A stretch of DNA of 64,000 bases from Pseudomonadota bacterium (GTDB taxonomy: Bacteria; Pseudomonadota; Alphaproteobacteria; Dongiales; Dongiaceae), in NCBI GenBank assembly GCA_016183985.1, contig JACPDN010000006.1, positions 1,302,001 to 1,366,000 on the forward strand, written 5' to 3'. Below are positions 1 through 9,208 of the stretch, piece by piece. Both the position numbers and the translations under genes were made by a program. The notes below the pieces were generated by a model. The model had not been told where the DNA came from. It did not search any database and saw only the letters and a list, made by a program, of their open reading frames with translations. How positions within the stretch are numbered: position 1 is the first letter of the stretch; each line of letters opens with the position of its first letter.

Positions 1-60
1 CCGCTCGATGCCGGCATTTTCCGGCACCATTTGGAGCGCCGCTACCTCGGAATCCAGTAA
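1..60 (+). CDS. Possible 3' end of an upstream gene (partial)
   Basis: Reading frame 1 is open from the window edge to a TAA at 58-60 and encodes 19 residues ending in LGIQ. The codons end mostly in G or C, as in the neighbouring real genes. The product cannot be identified from so few residues, and a chance open stretch is quite possible. The following 114 bases up to the histidine kinase hold a loose bulged hairpin around 89-117 and nothing else I can recognise. Confidence 0.25.
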   Translation, partial: PLDAGIFRHHLERRYLGIQ

Positions 61-174
61 AATCGGGGGCTTTACCCGGACAGCGCACACCTGCATCTGT
101 AAGGTGTCCGAGAAATCACTTAATCGCTTGAGTCACCCGTCCCGCCTTGGCAGCATGGCGCGCGGACGGGATAA

Positions 175-2262
175 ATGAAGAAAAACGGCGGCAAATCTTG
201 GCAGACGATTGAACCGGCACGGCGCCTTTACGTGGCGCTGCTGGTGCTTGTCAGCATCGCCTTCGCTTACCGCACCGCCTATGACATCGCCGCCTGCTGG
301 CCGGGTATCGCACCGGTCCTTTGGGGAGCGCCGGCCTTCCTCCTGGCACCGCTGCTGCTCTTTGGCTGGCGCATGGTGCCGTTGCTGCTCGTGGCCGGTA
401 TCCTGGCGCAATACCTCATCCAAGGTGATTGGCGCCTGGCGATCGTCGCCGGGGTGGCAGATCTTGCCGGCGCCGCCCTGGCCAGCCTTGCCTTGACGCG
501 CTGGTCGCCCATCGATCTGCGCCTGCGCCGCCAGCGCGATTTATGGCAGTTCCTGCTCTTTGCCGCCTTGGTGGTGCCGATCGGCATCGCGGCCGCCACT
601 GCCTTTATCGCCCCGCTGTTCGAAATCGAACTCGATCCCGTCTCCGGCTCGATGCTGCTGCTGGCCACCAATGCCGTGGCACTCCTCGCCGCTGCGCCTT
701 TCATGCTGATCTGGACGACACAGGTGCAGGTGCGGGCACCCTATCCGGCCGAATATGCCTGGGTGATCGCAGCCGCCCTTTTCTTCCTGTGGCTCACCCT
801 GTGGCCGCCGCTTCCCGTCATCGGCGAGTTGGTCTTTTTCTGCGCCATCGGCCTGCCTGCCGTGTTCTACGTGCTGACCCGCTATGGACGGCGCGGCGCC
901 AGCCTGGCGGCCCTCGCCTTCGCGCTGGTGCTGGCGACCGGCGCCAATCAGGGCGCGGTGCTGTTTCACCATGTGACGGCCACCTACGAGCATGCAGCCC
1001 TGGTCATGTTCCTGCTGAGCTGCGAACTCGGCCTCATCGCCGTGGCCGTGGCGCGTTCCGAACATGACCGCCAGCAGGACCGCATCGCCGAGAATGAATC
1101 GCGCCTCAAGATCCTGATCGATAACAACAAGGTCTCGCCCTACGCGATGCCGGGGCCGGATTTCATCACCTATAGCTTCATCAGCGACCGCATCGAATCC
1201 ATGACCGGCTATTCCGTCAACGAATGGCGCCGGCCCAAGGCCTGGTTCGGTTTCATGGCGCCGGAAGACCGCATCCGCATGGAGCAGATCACCGGCCGTG
1301 ACCTGAAGTCCGAGCAGGATTACGAATGGGAATACCGCCTGATCCATCGCGATGGGTCGACCGTGTGGATCCGCGATCTGTTCCGCATCGATCGCAAGGT
1401 CGACGGCTCGATGGAGCTGCGCGGCATGATGACAGACGTCACCGTCCTGAAGAGCCGCGAACTGGCGCTGGCCCAGCGCGAACACGAATTGCAGGACGCG
1501 CGCCGCCATGCCGAACAGGCCAACCGCGCCAAATCGAGCTTCCTTGCCTCGATGAGTCACGAGCTCCGCACGCCGATGAACTCCATCATCGGCTTTGCCG
1601 AGGTGTTGAGCGCCGAGGCCTTCGGCGCGCTCACCCCGAAGCAGCGCGAGTATATCGAGGACATTGCCGAATCCGGTCAGCACCTGCTGGCCCTCATCAA
1701 CGACATTCTGGATATGTCGAAGATCGAGGCCGGCCGGTTCGAGCTCAACGAAGAACTGGGCGAATTGGGACCGCTCATTTCCGGTTCGGTCCGCCTCAAC
1801 GAACGCCAGGCCGCCAAGCGCGGCGTCACCATCGCGATCGACAATCCGGTGCGCGGCCTCGGCGTTTTCGCCGACCAGCGCAGCATCCGCCAGATCCTTA
1901 TCAACCTCATCTCCAACGCGGTGAAATTCAGCCATCCCGGTGGTGTCGTGCATGTCAGCGTCAAGCGCCCCCCGGCCGGTGCGCCGGATGGCCTTGCCAT
2001 CGCCGTTACCGACGATGGCATCGGCATGGCGCCGGAAACGTTGGCCCGTATCTTCGAGCCCTTCTTCCAGGGATCCGATGCCGACTTCCACCACAAGCGC
2101 GAGGGCACGGGTCTGGGCCTTGCCATTTCGCAGAAGCTTGCGGAAATGCATGGCGGCCGGATCGGCATCGAAAGCGCACTCGGCGAAGGTACGACGGTCA
2201 CCCTGACCCTGCCGGAAACCCGCCTCCACCAGCTGGAAACCGCCCTGCAGGCCACAAGTTAG
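175..2262 (+). CDS. Membrane-bound MASE1-like/PAS sensor histidine kinase
   Basis: The 695-residue protein has about eight hydrophobic segments in residues 15-295, resembling the MASE1 integral-membrane sensor. A PAS/PAC region follows at about 303-425, then a short coiled linker, a HisKA dimerisation domain with phospho-acceptor His462 in SHELRTPM, and a HATPase domain. The N box is near Asn581, followed by a DDGIGM G1 box and a GTGLGL G2 box. It should autophosphorylate at the membrane in response to an unknown cue. No receiver domain is fused and no response regulator lies nearby, so it is an orphan kinase. The ribosome-binding site before ATG 175 is weak. The kinase call is firm; the MASE1 label rests on topology only. 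Confidence 0.88.
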   Translation: MKKNGGKSWQTIEPARRLYVALLVLVSIAFAYRTAYDIAACWPGIAPVLWGAPAFLLAPLLLFGWRMVPLLLVAGILAQYLIQGDWRLAIVAGVADLAGAALASLALTRWSPIDLRLRRQRDLWQFLLFAALVVPIGIAAATAFIAPLFEIELDPVSGSMLLLATNAVALLAAAPFMLIWTTQVQVRAPYPAEYAWVIAAALFFLWLTLWPPLPVIGELVFFCAIGLPAVFYVLTRYGRRGASLAALAFALVLATGANQGAVLFHHVTATYEHAALVMFLLSCELGLIAVAVARSEHDRQQDRIAENESRLKILIDNNKVSPYAMPGPDFITYSFISDRIESMTGYSVNEWRRPKAWFGFMAPEDRIRMEQITGRDLKSEQDYEWEYRLIHRDGSTVWIRDLFRIDRKVDGSMELRGMMTDVTVLKSRELALAQREHELQDARRHAEQANRAKSSFLASMSHELRTPMNSIIGFAEVLSAEAFGALTPKQREYIEDIAESGQHLLALINDILDMSKIEAGRFELNEELGELGPLISGSVRLNERQAAKRGVTIAIDNPVRGLGVFADQRSIRQILINLISNAVKFSHPGGVVHVSVKRPPAGAPDGLAIAVTDDGIGMAPETLARIFEPFFQGSDADFHHKREGTGLGLAISQKLAEMHGGRIGIESALGEGTTVTLTLPETRLHQLETALQATS

Positions 2263-2406
2263 GATCTGTTGCCGCCAGGGTCCGGCCCGCATGATAATTT
2301 CGCAAGGCCCATGCCCGCCTGCGTGTGCCGGCTTTGCTTGTCAGCGGCGCTTCACCCCCCTAATTTGAGCCCGGTTTCGCCCGCTTTTCCGTCAAACGAG
2401 GTTCCC

Positions 2407-3834
2407 TTGCGTTACATCAGCACCCGCGGCCAGGCGCCCAAGCTCAATTTCGAGGCTGCACTGCTCACGGGCCTTGCCCGCGATGGCGGGCTCTATGTGC
2501 CCGAAGCCTGGCCGCAATGGAGCGCCTCGCAGTTCAAGAAACTGGCCGGCAGGCCTTACGCGGACGTCGCGGCGGCCGTGACCAGGCCTTTCGTGGGTAG
2601 CAGCCTCAAATCGGCGCAGCTCGACAAGGCGATTGCCGCGGCCTATGGCACCTTCCGCCATCAGGCGGTGGCGCCGCTGGTGCAGGTCGATGAAAGCCTG
2701 TGGCTGATGGAACTGTTCCACGGTCCAACGCTTGCCTTCAAGGACGTGGCGCTACAGCTCCTCGGCCAGCTCTACGACATCGTGCTCAAGGAACGCGGCG
2801 AGCGCATCACGGTGGTCGGCGCTACCTCGGGCGATACCGGCTCGGCAGCGCTCGAGGCCTGCAAGAACCGCCAATCGATCGACATCTTCATCCTGCACCC
2901 CAAGGGCCGCGTCTCCGAGGTGCAGCGTCGGCAGATGACGACGATCGAGGCCGACAACATCCACAATATCGCCATCGATGGATCGTTCGACGATTGCCAG
3001 GACATGGTGAAGGCCATGTTCAACGACCCGAAATTCCGCGACCGCGTCAACATGTCGGCCGTGAACTCGATCAACTGGGCGCGCGTGATGGCGCAGATCG
3101 TCTATTACGTGACCGGTGCCCTGGCACTGGGCGCACCTGATCGTGCCGTCAATTTCGCCGTACCGTCGGGAAATTTCGGCAATGTCTTTGCCGGCTACGC
3201 CGCGCGGGCCATGGGCCTGCCCATCGACCGGCTGATCGTGGGATCGAACCGCAATGACATTCTGACCCGCTTCTTCAATTCGGGACAAATGAAGATGAGC
3301 AAGGTGGCGCCGTCGCTGTCACCCTCGATGGACATCCAGGTTTCCAGCAATCTCGAACGGCTGCTGTTCGACCTCTTCGACCGCAAGGGCAAGAAGCTCG
3401 GAGAGGCCATGACCGCCTTCCGCGAGACCGGCAGCTTTGCGGCCCCGAAAAAGGGCTGGGCATCCACGGCAAAACTCTTCAAGGCCCATAGGCTCGACGA
3501 CCGCGAAACGCTTGCCGCCATGCGCGACATCTACAAGCGCACCGGCATGCTGGTCGATCCGCATTCGGCAATCGGCATCGCGGCGGCGCTCGAAGCACGC
3601 AAGGCCGGCAAGGCCAATGGTCGGTCGGTCGCCACCCCGACCGTCGCCTTGGCGACCGCGCATCCGGCGAAATTCCCCGACGCCGTCGAGAAGGCAACCG
3701 GCATTCGCCCGGCGTTGCCAGCGCATCTCGCCGACCTCCTGGCCCGCAAGGAGCGGCTTTCGGAGCTACCCAACGACCTCGGGAAAGTGCAAGACTATGT
3801 GCTGGCCCATACCCGGCTTGGCCACAACCGATAG
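2407..3834 (+). CDS. thrC: Threonine synthase
   Basis: A PLP enzyme that converts O-phosphohomoserine to threonine and phosphate in the cytoplasm. The start is placed at TTG 2407, six bases after a GAGG ribosome-binding site. This gives 475 residues beginning MRYISTRG, the usual N-terminus of the family; the frame is open further upstream but without family similarity. The PLP-binding lysine is Lys112 in the LAFKDVALQ motif, and the phosphate-binding loop GATSGDTGSAA is intact. Homoserine kinase, the preceding step, is encoded about 8 kb away on the other strand. The M16 peptidase gene follows after 12 bases, so the two are probably cotranscribed. Confidence 0.95.
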   Translation: MRYISTRGQAPKLNFEAALLTGLARDGGLYVPEAWPQWSASQFKKLAGRPYADVAAAVTRPFVGSSLKSAQLDKAIAAAYGTFRHQAVAPLVQVDESLWLMELFHGPTLAFKDVALQLLGQLYDIVLKERGERITVVGATSGDTGSAALEACKNRQSIDIFILHPKGRVSEVQRRQMTTIEADNIHNIAIDGSFDDCQDMVKAMFNDPKFRDRVNMSAVNSINWARVMAQIVYYVTGALALGAPDRAVNFAVPSGNFGNVFAGYAARAMGLPIDRLIVGSNRNDILTRFFNSGQMKMSKVAPSLSPSMDIQVSSNLERLLFDLFDRKGKKLGEAMTAFRETGSFAAPKKGWASTAKLFKAHRLDDRETLAAMRDIYKRTGMLVDPHSAIGIAAALEARKAGKANGRSVATPTVALATAHPAKFPDAVEKATGIRPALPAHLADLLARKERLSELPNDLGKVQDYVLAHTRLGHNR

Positions 3835-3846
3835 GACTCACCCGCA

Positions 3847-5133
3847 TTGGACATGATCACCAACAAAGTGGACACCAGCGTCGAGATCACCACTCTCGAT
3901 AACGGTTTCCGCATTGCCAGCGACCGCATGGAATCGGTCGAGACAGTTTCCCTCGGCGTCTGGGTCGGTATCGGCACCCGGCATGAAGAGGCCAAGGAGA
4001 ACGGCGTTTCGCATCTCCTCGAACACATGGCCTTCAAGGGTACCAAGCGCCGGTCGGCCCGCGACATCGCCGTTGAGATCGAGAATGTCGGTGGCGTTCT
4101 CAACGCCTATACCGGGCGCGAACAGACCGCCTATTACGCCAAAGTACTGGCGCACGACCTGCCGCTGGCCGTCGATATCATCGCCGACATCCTGCAGCAT
4201 TCGACCTATGACGCGACCGAGCTGGAACGCGAGCGCGGCGTCATCCTGCAGGAGATCGGCCAGGCCGAAGACACGCCGGACGACATCGTCTTCGACTATT
4301 TCCAGGAAGCAGCCTTTCCGAACCAGAGCATGGGCCGGCCGGTCCTGGGCCGCGCCGAGATCATCGAAGGCTTGAACGCCGATGAGATCGCCGCCTATCA
4401 GAGCAGCCGCTATCGCCCCGGCAATATGGTGCTGGCTGCAGCCGGCAATCTTGAGCACACGCGCCTGGTCGACCTTGCGTTGAGGGCCTTCGACAGCCTG
4501 CCACGCGGCACCACCGGCGCACCCGAGGCGGCGCGTTATGCAGGCGGCGAGTCACGCTACGACCGCGATCTCGAGCAGGCCCATATCCTGCTGGGTTTCG
4601 AAGGCATCGGCATTCACGACCCCGATTACTATGCCAGCGCCGTGCTCTCGCAGCTTTTCGGCGGCGGCATGTCGTCGCGGCTTTTCCAGGAAGTGCGCGA
4701 GAAGCGCGGGCTGGTCTATGGCATCCACAGCTTCGCCAGCGCCTGGAATGATGCCGGCCTGTTCGGCATCTATGCCGGCACCGGCGAGAAGGAGGCGGCC
4801 GACCTGCTGCCCATCGTCTGCGACGAATTGCTGAAGCTGCCTGACGACATGTCGGAAGAGGAATTGCGTCGAGCGGCGGCGCAGCTCAAGGCCGGTATCC
4901 TGATGGCCCGGGAAAAAACCAGCGCGCGCTGCGAGCATCTGGCGGCGCAAATCCTGATCCACGACCGCGTCATGACCCCGGCCGAGATCGTCGCCAAGGT
5001 CGATGCGGTTGGCATCGCTGACCTTGCCCGCGTGGCCAGGCGCCTCATCGCCAGCAAGCCCACGCTGACTGCCATGGGGCCCATCGGCCGGGTCATGGAT
5101 CTTGCATCTTTGCGCGGCCGCCTGCAGGGTTGA
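3847..5133 (+). CDS. M16 family zinc metallopeptidase (processing-peptidase-like)
   Basis: The 428-residue protein belongs to the pitrilysin/mitochondrial processing peptidase beta family. The inverted zinc-binding motif HLLEH is at residues 56-60, with the downstream family glutamates in the ERGVILQEI stretch. A second, inactive-type M16 half follows from about residue 190. No signal peptide is seen, so it should be cytoplasmic. The start is TTG 3847 with an AGGA about ten bases upstream; ATG 3853 is the alternative. It sits directly after thrC. Its physiological substrate is not evident from the sequence. Confidence 0.92.
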   Translation: MDMITNKVDTSVEITTLDNGFRIASDRMESVETVSLGVWVGIGTRHEEAKENGVSHLLEHMAFKGTKRRSARDIAVEIENVGGVLNAYTGREQTAYYAKVLAHDLPLAVDIIADILQHSTYDATELERERGVILQEIGQAEDTPDDIVFDYFQEAAFPNQSMGRPVLGRAEIIEGLNADEIAAYQSSRYRPGNMVLAAAGNLEHTRLVDLALRAFDSLPRGTTGAPEAARYAGGESRYDRDLEQAHILLGFEGIGIHDPDYYASAVLSQLFGGGMSSRLFQEVREKRGLVYGIHSFASAWNDAGLFGIYAGTGEKEAADLLPIVCDELLKLPDDMSEEELRRAAAQLKAGILMAREKTSARCEHLAAQILIHDRVMTPAEIVAKVDAVGIADLARVARRLIASKPTLTAMGPIGRVMDLASLRGRLQG

Positions 5134-5187
5134 GCGGGGGTCCGGTGTCGCCAGCACGACGGCACCGGTCGAGGTCAAGGAAAGCGT

Positions 5188-5823
5188 ATGTTCCTGTTTG
5201 AACCGACCTACCGGCCGCAGCCGCCGGTGCTGGCCGGACATCGTGTCTATCTGCGCCCGCCTTTGATGGCGGATTACCGCGCCTGGTCTGCGCTGCGCGA
5301 GAAGAGTCGCGCCTTTCTGGAGCCCTGGGAGCCGCTCTGGGGCGACAACGCCACATCGCGCGGCACCTTTCGCGGCCGCGTCCACCGCGTGGTGCGTGAG
5401 TGGAACGCCGATCAGGGCTATTCCTTTCATATCTTCGCCACCGGCCGTGACGACCTGCCGCGCGATACTTTGCTGGGCGGCGTCAATCTCAACAATGTGC
5501 GGCGCCTCTCCGCGCAATGCTGCAATCTGGGCTATTGGATGGGTGAAGTCTATGCTGGCCGCGGCCTGATGCGCGCCGCCTTGGAGGTGCTTCTACCCTT
5601 CGCCTTTGCGACACCCAATGACGATCATCCGGGTCTGGGCTTGCACCGCATCGACGCCGCCTGCATTCCCGACAATACCCCCAGCCGGCAATTGCTGCGC
5701 CGCTGCGGCTTTCAAGAGATCGGCCTCGCCCCCGCCTATCTCAAGATCAACGGCGAGTGGCGCGACCATGTCTGCCATCAATTGCTGGCGGAGGATTTGG
5801 GGAACATGGCTCGAGCCATTTAA
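5188..5823 (+). CDS. GNAT family N-acetyltransferase (RimJ/RimL-like)
   Basis: The 211-residue protein has the layout of the RimJ/RimL branch of GNAT enzymes. The N-terminus reads RVYLRPPLMADYRAW, a central strand contains LGGVNLNN, and the acetyl-CoA loop region contains GYWMGEVYAGRGLM. The C-terminal part carries HRIDAACIPDN followed by LLRRCGFQEIGLA, typical of acetyltransferases that modify N-terminal or small-molecule amines. In many alphaproteobacteria this gene follows the M16 peptidase, as here with a 54-base gap. Ribosomal protein alanine acetylation is the favoured role by family, but the substrate cannot be deduced. Confidence 0.88.
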   Translation: MFLFEPTYRPQPPVLAGHRVYLRPPLMADYRAWSALREKSRAFLEPWEPLWGDNATSRGTFRGRVHRVVREWNADQGYSFHIFATGRDDLPRDTLLGGVNLNNVRRLSAQCCNLGYWMGEVYAGRGLMRAALEVLLPFAFATPNDDHPGLGLHRIDAACIPDNTPSRQLLRRCGFQEIGLAPAYLKINGEWRDHVCHQLLAEDLGNMARAI

Positions 5824-5868
5824 ACGCCATGGTCGGCGCAGGCGGGACCATGATGTGCGGTAAATGGA

Positions 5869-6444
5869 CTAGGCGTGACCGATATCGCCCGAAAGCGCCG
5901 TGATGCTGGCACCGATCTTGCCGATGCAGCGTTCCCACTTCTCGTTGAGATCGTCGTCGAAGATGAGTTCTTCATCTGCCGGCACGTTGAGCCAGGCATT
6001 GGCCTGCATTTCGGCGTCGAGTTGGCCGGGGCCCCAACCGGCATAACCCAGGGCAAGCACGGATCGGCGTGGGCCATTGCCGGCGGCGATATCACGCAGG
6101 ATGTCGAGCGTCGCGGTCAGGCCGATATTCGAACCGACCTTCAGCGTGGCATCCTCGATATAATCGGAAGAATGCAATACGAAGCCACGACCGGTCTCAA
6201 CCGGTCCACCCGAACGAATGCGAATGTGCTCGGCGTTCTGTACCGAGTCGATGCCGAGCTGGCTCAAAAGATCCGGAAAACTCAGCGCACCCACCAGGCG
6301 ATTGAGGATCAGCCCCATGGCGCCATCGCTGGTATGAGCGCAAAGATAGATCACGGTCCGGGTGAATCGGGCATCGCGCATCTGCGGCATCGCGACGAGC
6401 AGTTGCCCCGTCATAAAGCCTTGATGTAAAAGCCCTTTATGCAT
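5869..6444 (-). CDS. YqgE/AlgH family protein (UPF0301)
   Basis: A conserved cytoplasmic protein of about 191 residues. The family hallmarks are the start MTGQLLVAMPQM, the segment RTVIYLCAHTSDGAMGLILNR, a central GGPVE stretch and the later LALGYAGWGPGQL segment. ATG 6444 is preferred because a GGA lies nine bases upstream; TTG 6453 is an alternative start. The biochemical function of the family is unsettled; AlgH in Pseudomonas affects alginate and other regulons. It converges with the GNAT gene and is divergent from the thiol reductase gene, with which it shares a roughly 100-base promoter region. Confidence 0.92.
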   Translation of the reverse strand: MHKGLLHQGFMTGQLLVAMPQMRDARFTRTVIYLCAHTSDGAMGLILNRLVGALSFPDLLSQLGIDSVQNAEHIRIRSGGPVETGRGFVLHSSDYIEDATLKVGSNIGLTATLDILRDIAAGNGPRRSVLALGYAGWGPGQLDAEMQANAWLNVPADEELIFDDDLNEKWERCIGKIGASITALSGDIGHA

Positions 6445-6525
6445 GGCGATCAATCCGGTTGAAGCGGCAAAATGACGCGCCGCAAGTGAAACAAGCCAAG
6501 AGCGCCATCCGTACTAGCTTAAGGG

Positions 6526-6531
6526 TATAAT
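6526..6531 (+). promoter_or_regulatory. Candidate -10 box for the dsbD-like gene
   Basis: A perfect TATAAT lies 22 bases before the GTG start at 6554. No convincing -35 hexamer is placed 16-18 bases upstream, so this is only a -10 candidate in the divergent yqgE/dsbD-like intergenic region. Confidence 0.35.
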
Positions 6532-6553
6532 TGCGCTGGAAAGTTGGCAAATA

Positions 6554-8518
6554 GTGAATCCCTTGGCACACATCAACACTTCGCGACCGCGCCGCTCCAT
6601 CACCTGGCACATCATGGTGGTAAGCGCGCTAGCGCTCTTCGCTTTTCTTGCGCCCGCATCGGCGGAGGAAACCGCCAAGACGGACCAGACGGAGGTGCGG
6701 TTGATGGCGGCCGTAACCGCCACGGGCGATCTTGCCAATGTACCGCTCGGTTTGTCGATCACGATGAAGCCCGGCTGGAAGACTTATTGGCGCAGCCCCG
6801 GCGATGCTGGCTTTGCCCCGAGCATCGATACCACCGGTTCCAGCAATGTCGCGGCCCTCGATGTCGCCTATCCCGTGCCGCATCGCTTCGAGCTCTTCGG
6901 CCTGCAGACCTTCGGTTATGGCGACGAAGTTGTTTTTCCGCTGACGTTGAAGGTTGAGACGCCTGGCGCGCCAGTCACCTTGCGCGCCAAGCTGCGTTAT
7001 CTGGTGTGCGAACAAATCTGCATACCCTATGAGCATGACCTGTCGCTCGATTTGCCCGCCGGCCCGGCGCTGGTGAGCGATGACGCCGCCCTTATCAGCC
7101 GCTTTCAGGCACTGGTACCGGATGCCGGTGCACGCGCGCGTTTCAGCCTGACCGGCGTGGCGGTCGCCGGCCATCAGCTTGTCGTCACCCTGCGTTCCGA
7201 CGGGCAGCCGCTGGTGCAGCCGGATGCGATCGTCGAAGCACCGAGCGGGCTCTATTTCGACAAGCCGCAAGTCGAATTGCTGGGGGACGGCCATGAGGCG
7301 AAGCTCTCGCTGCCGATCCAGCGCGACGAAGGCGGGCCGGATCCCGCGGCCACGGCGCTGACACTCACGGTCTTCGACGGCATGCGGGCACTGGAACAGA
7401 AGATCGTACCTGACGTCTTTGCGGCACCAGCGGGCAGCGCATCCGGCGAGGGGCCCGCGCCACGCCTATGGCCGATGCTGTTGGTGGCATTGCTGGGCGG
7501 CCTCGTCCTCAACGTCATGCCCTGCGTACTGCCCGTGCTGCTGCTCAAATTGAGCCACGTACTGGAATCGGCGGGGGCCGCGCGCAATCACTTGCGCGCC
7601 AGTTTCGTCGCCAGCGCCGCGGGCATCATTTCGGCTTTCGGCGCCTTGGCCGCCATTCTCATCGCTGTGAAGGCGGGCGGCGCCAGCATCGGCTGGGGCA
7701 TCCAGTTCCAGCAGCCCATATTCCTTGGCGCCTTGGCACTGCTCTGTTTGGCGCTCGCCGCCAATACCTGGGGCTGGTTTCAGATTCCGGTGCCAGCGAT
7801 TGCCGGTGCGCTCGGCAATCTCACCGATCATGCCGAACCGCGCCGGCCGCTGCTCGCCAGCTTTCTCTCCGGTGTGTTGGCGACTGTTCTGGCGACGCCC
7901 TGCTCGGCGCCTTTTGTCGGCACGGCGGTGGGCTTTGCCCTCGCCCGCGGACCGCAGGAGATCGCCCTTATTTTCGTCACGCTCGGCATCGGCCTCGCTT
8001 CCCCCTATCTCGCTATCGCCGCCATGCCGCGCCTCGTGGCCTGGCTGCCACGGCCCGGTGCCTGGATGCTGTGGCTGAAGCGCGCGCTGGGACTCTCTCT
8101 TGCAGCGACGGGTCTTTGGCTGGGCCTGATCCTGGCACAACAGACCGGCGTGCTCACTGCCGCGCCACGCGCCGACGGCATCGCCTGGACCAAATTCGAT
8201 GCGGAGGCGATCCCCGGTCTTGTCAAACAAGGCAAAGTGATCTTCGTCGACGTGACGGCGGAATGGTGCCTGACCTGCAAGGCCAATAAGGAATTCGTGC
8301 TCACCAAGGCGCCGGTCGCAGGCGCCCTGGGCGAGACGATTGCGATGCGGGCCGACTGGACCAATCCGGACCCGGCGATCAGCGCCTATCTGGCAAGCTT
8401 CGGCCGCTTCGGCATTCCGATGAATGTCATCTATGGGCCCAAAGCACCGCTGGGCATTCTGCTGCCCGAATTGCTGTCCAGTGACGATGTCATGACGGCG
8501 CTGCGGCAGGCGAAATAA
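6554..8518 (+). CDS. ScsB/DsbD-like transmembrane protein-disulfide reductase
   Basis: The 654-residue protein carries electrons from cytoplasmic thioredoxin to the periplasm. An N-terminal signal segment ends near ASAEE. It is followed by a periplasmic DsbD-alpha-like domain with cysteines 152 and 156 in CEQIC. An eight-helix DsbD-beta-type membrane domain starts near residue 305, with the signature cysteines Cys324 (MPCVLP) and Cys450 (TPCSAPF). A C-terminal thioredoxin-like gamma domain has the motif WCLTC (Cys572/Cys575). The long alpha domain and CxxxC pair resemble ScsB more than enteric DsbD. The start is GTG 6554; ATG 6614 would shorten the signal's N-region. The downstream peroxiredoxin has its own promoter candidate. 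Confidence 0.9.
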   Translation: MNPLAHINTSRPRRSITWHIMVVSALALFAFLAPASAEETAKTDQTEVRLMAAVTATGDLANVPLGLSITMKPGWKTYWRSPGDAGFAPSIDTTGSSNVAALDVAYPVPHRFELFGLQTFGYGDEVVFPLTLKVETPGAPVTLRAKLRYLVCEQICIPYEHDLSLDLPAGPALVSDDAALISRFQALVPDAGARARFSLTGVAVAGHQLVVTLRSDGQPLVQPDAIVEAPSGLYFDKPQVELLGDGHEAKLSLPIQRDEGGPDPAATALTLTVFDGMRALEQKIVPDVFAAPAGSASGEGPAPRLWPMLLVALLGGLVLNVMPCVLPVLLLKLSHVLESAGAARNHLRASFVASAAGIISAFGALAAILIAVKAGGASIGWGIQFQQPIFLGALALLCLALAANTWGWFQIPVPAIAGALGNLTDHAEPRRPLLASFLSGVLATVLATPCSAPFVGTAVGFALARGPQEIALIFVTLGIGLASPYLAIAAMPRLVAWLPRPGAWMLWLKRALGLSLAATGLWLGLILAQQTGVLTAAPRADGIAWTKFDAEAIPGLVKQGKVIFVDVTAEWCLTCKANKEFVLTKAPVAGALGETIAMRADWTNPDPAISAYLASFGRFGIPMNVIYGPKAPLGILLPELLSSDDVMTALRQAK

Positions 8519-8546
8519 CCGCACCCTTTCGATTGGCTTTGCACGC

Positions 8547-8576
8547 TTGGCAATGGGCGCCCGACGGGCCTATATC
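8547..8576 (+). promoter_or_regulatory. Candidate sigma70 promoter for the peroxiredoxin gene
   Basis: TTGGCA at 8547-8552 and TATATC at 8571-8576 are separated by 18 bases and lie about 80 bases before the peroxiredoxin start. Fit to the consensus is good, but the call is by eye only. Confidence 0.45.
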
Positions 8577-8653
8577 TAGACCCGTATCGACCTGCACCGG
8601 CAATGCCATGACGACGGTCACGCAGGCTTGGAAATTTGGGAAAGGACGCACTC

Positions 8654-9136
8654 ATGACGATCAAGATTGGCGACAAGATCCCCACGGTCTCATTGAAGAC
8701 CATGGACAAGGACGGCATGCAGACGCTTTCCACCGACGATATCTTCAAGGGCAAGAAAGTCGTTCTCTTCGCGCTGCCGGGCGCCTTCACGCCGACCTGC
8801 TCGGCCAAGCATCTGCCGGGTTTCGTCACCAATGCGGGGACGATCAAGGGCAAAGGGATCGACACCATCGCCTGCCTTTCCGTCAATGACGCCTTCGTCA
8901 TGGACGCCTGGAGCAAGGCCCAGAATGCCGGCGACAAGGTGCTGATGCTGGCCGATGGCAATGCCGATTTCTCGAAGGCCGTGGGCCTCACCATGGACGG
9001 CACGGGCTATGGCATGGGCCTGCGCGCCAGCCGCTATGCCATGGTGGTCGATGACGGCGTGGTGAAGGCGCTGAATGTCGAAGCGCCCGGTGCTTTTGAA
9101 GTCTCCAGCGCCGAAGCGATCATGAAGGCGCTCTGA
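8654..9136 (+). CDS. Peroxiredoxin, Prx5/AhpE-like redoxin family
   Basis: The 160-residue thiol peroxidase begins at ATG 8654, which follows a GGGAAAGGA ribosome-binding site; an earlier in-frame start is ignored. The peroxidatic cysteine is Cys49 in the motif PGAFTPTCSAKHLP, with the conserved Pro and Thr of the active site. The C-terminal Prx5 features (a GLRASRYAMVVDDG stretch followed by a VEAPGAFEVSSAE segment) are present. It should reduce hydrogen peroxide and alkyl peroxides in the cytoplasm, since there is no signal peptide. A rho-independent terminator follows immediately, so the gene is likely monocistronic or the last of its unit. Confidence 0.93.
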   Translation: MTIKIGDKIPTVSLKTMDKDGMQTLSTDDIFKGKKVVLFALPGAFTPTCSAKHLPGFVTNAGTIKGKGIDTIACLSVNDAFVMDAWSKAQNAGDKVLMLADGNADFSKAVGLTMDGTGYGMGLRASRYAMVVDDGVVKALNVEAPGAFEVSSAEAIMKAL

Positions 9137-9160
9137 GCCGGATAACTGCTTGCTTGAGTT

Positions 9161-9195
9161 GGGGCGGTGGCGCAAGCTGCCGCCCCTTCTCTTTG
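9161..9195 (+). terminator. Rho-independent terminator after the peroxiredoxin gene
   Basis: An 11-bp GC-rich stem (9161-9171 with 9176-9186, including two G-U wobbles) with a GCAA tetraloop is followed by the T-rich run TTCTCTTTG. It lies 24 bases after the peroxiredoxin stop and just ahead of recQ. Confidence 0.7.
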
Positions 9196-9208
9196 CCATT
9201 TGGACTTC

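Noticed and set aside
541-2292. Long open frame antisense to the first histidine kinase
   Set aside because: It mirrors a clear kinase gene. The translation is rich in Arg, Asp and His with no motif, as expected for antisense frames in GC-rich DNA.
8547-9136. Peroxiredoxin as direct periplasmic partner of the upstream ScsB-like reductase
   Set aside because: The peroxiredoxin has no signal peptide and a separate promoter candidate, so a direct ScsB-peroxiredoxin pair is not supported.
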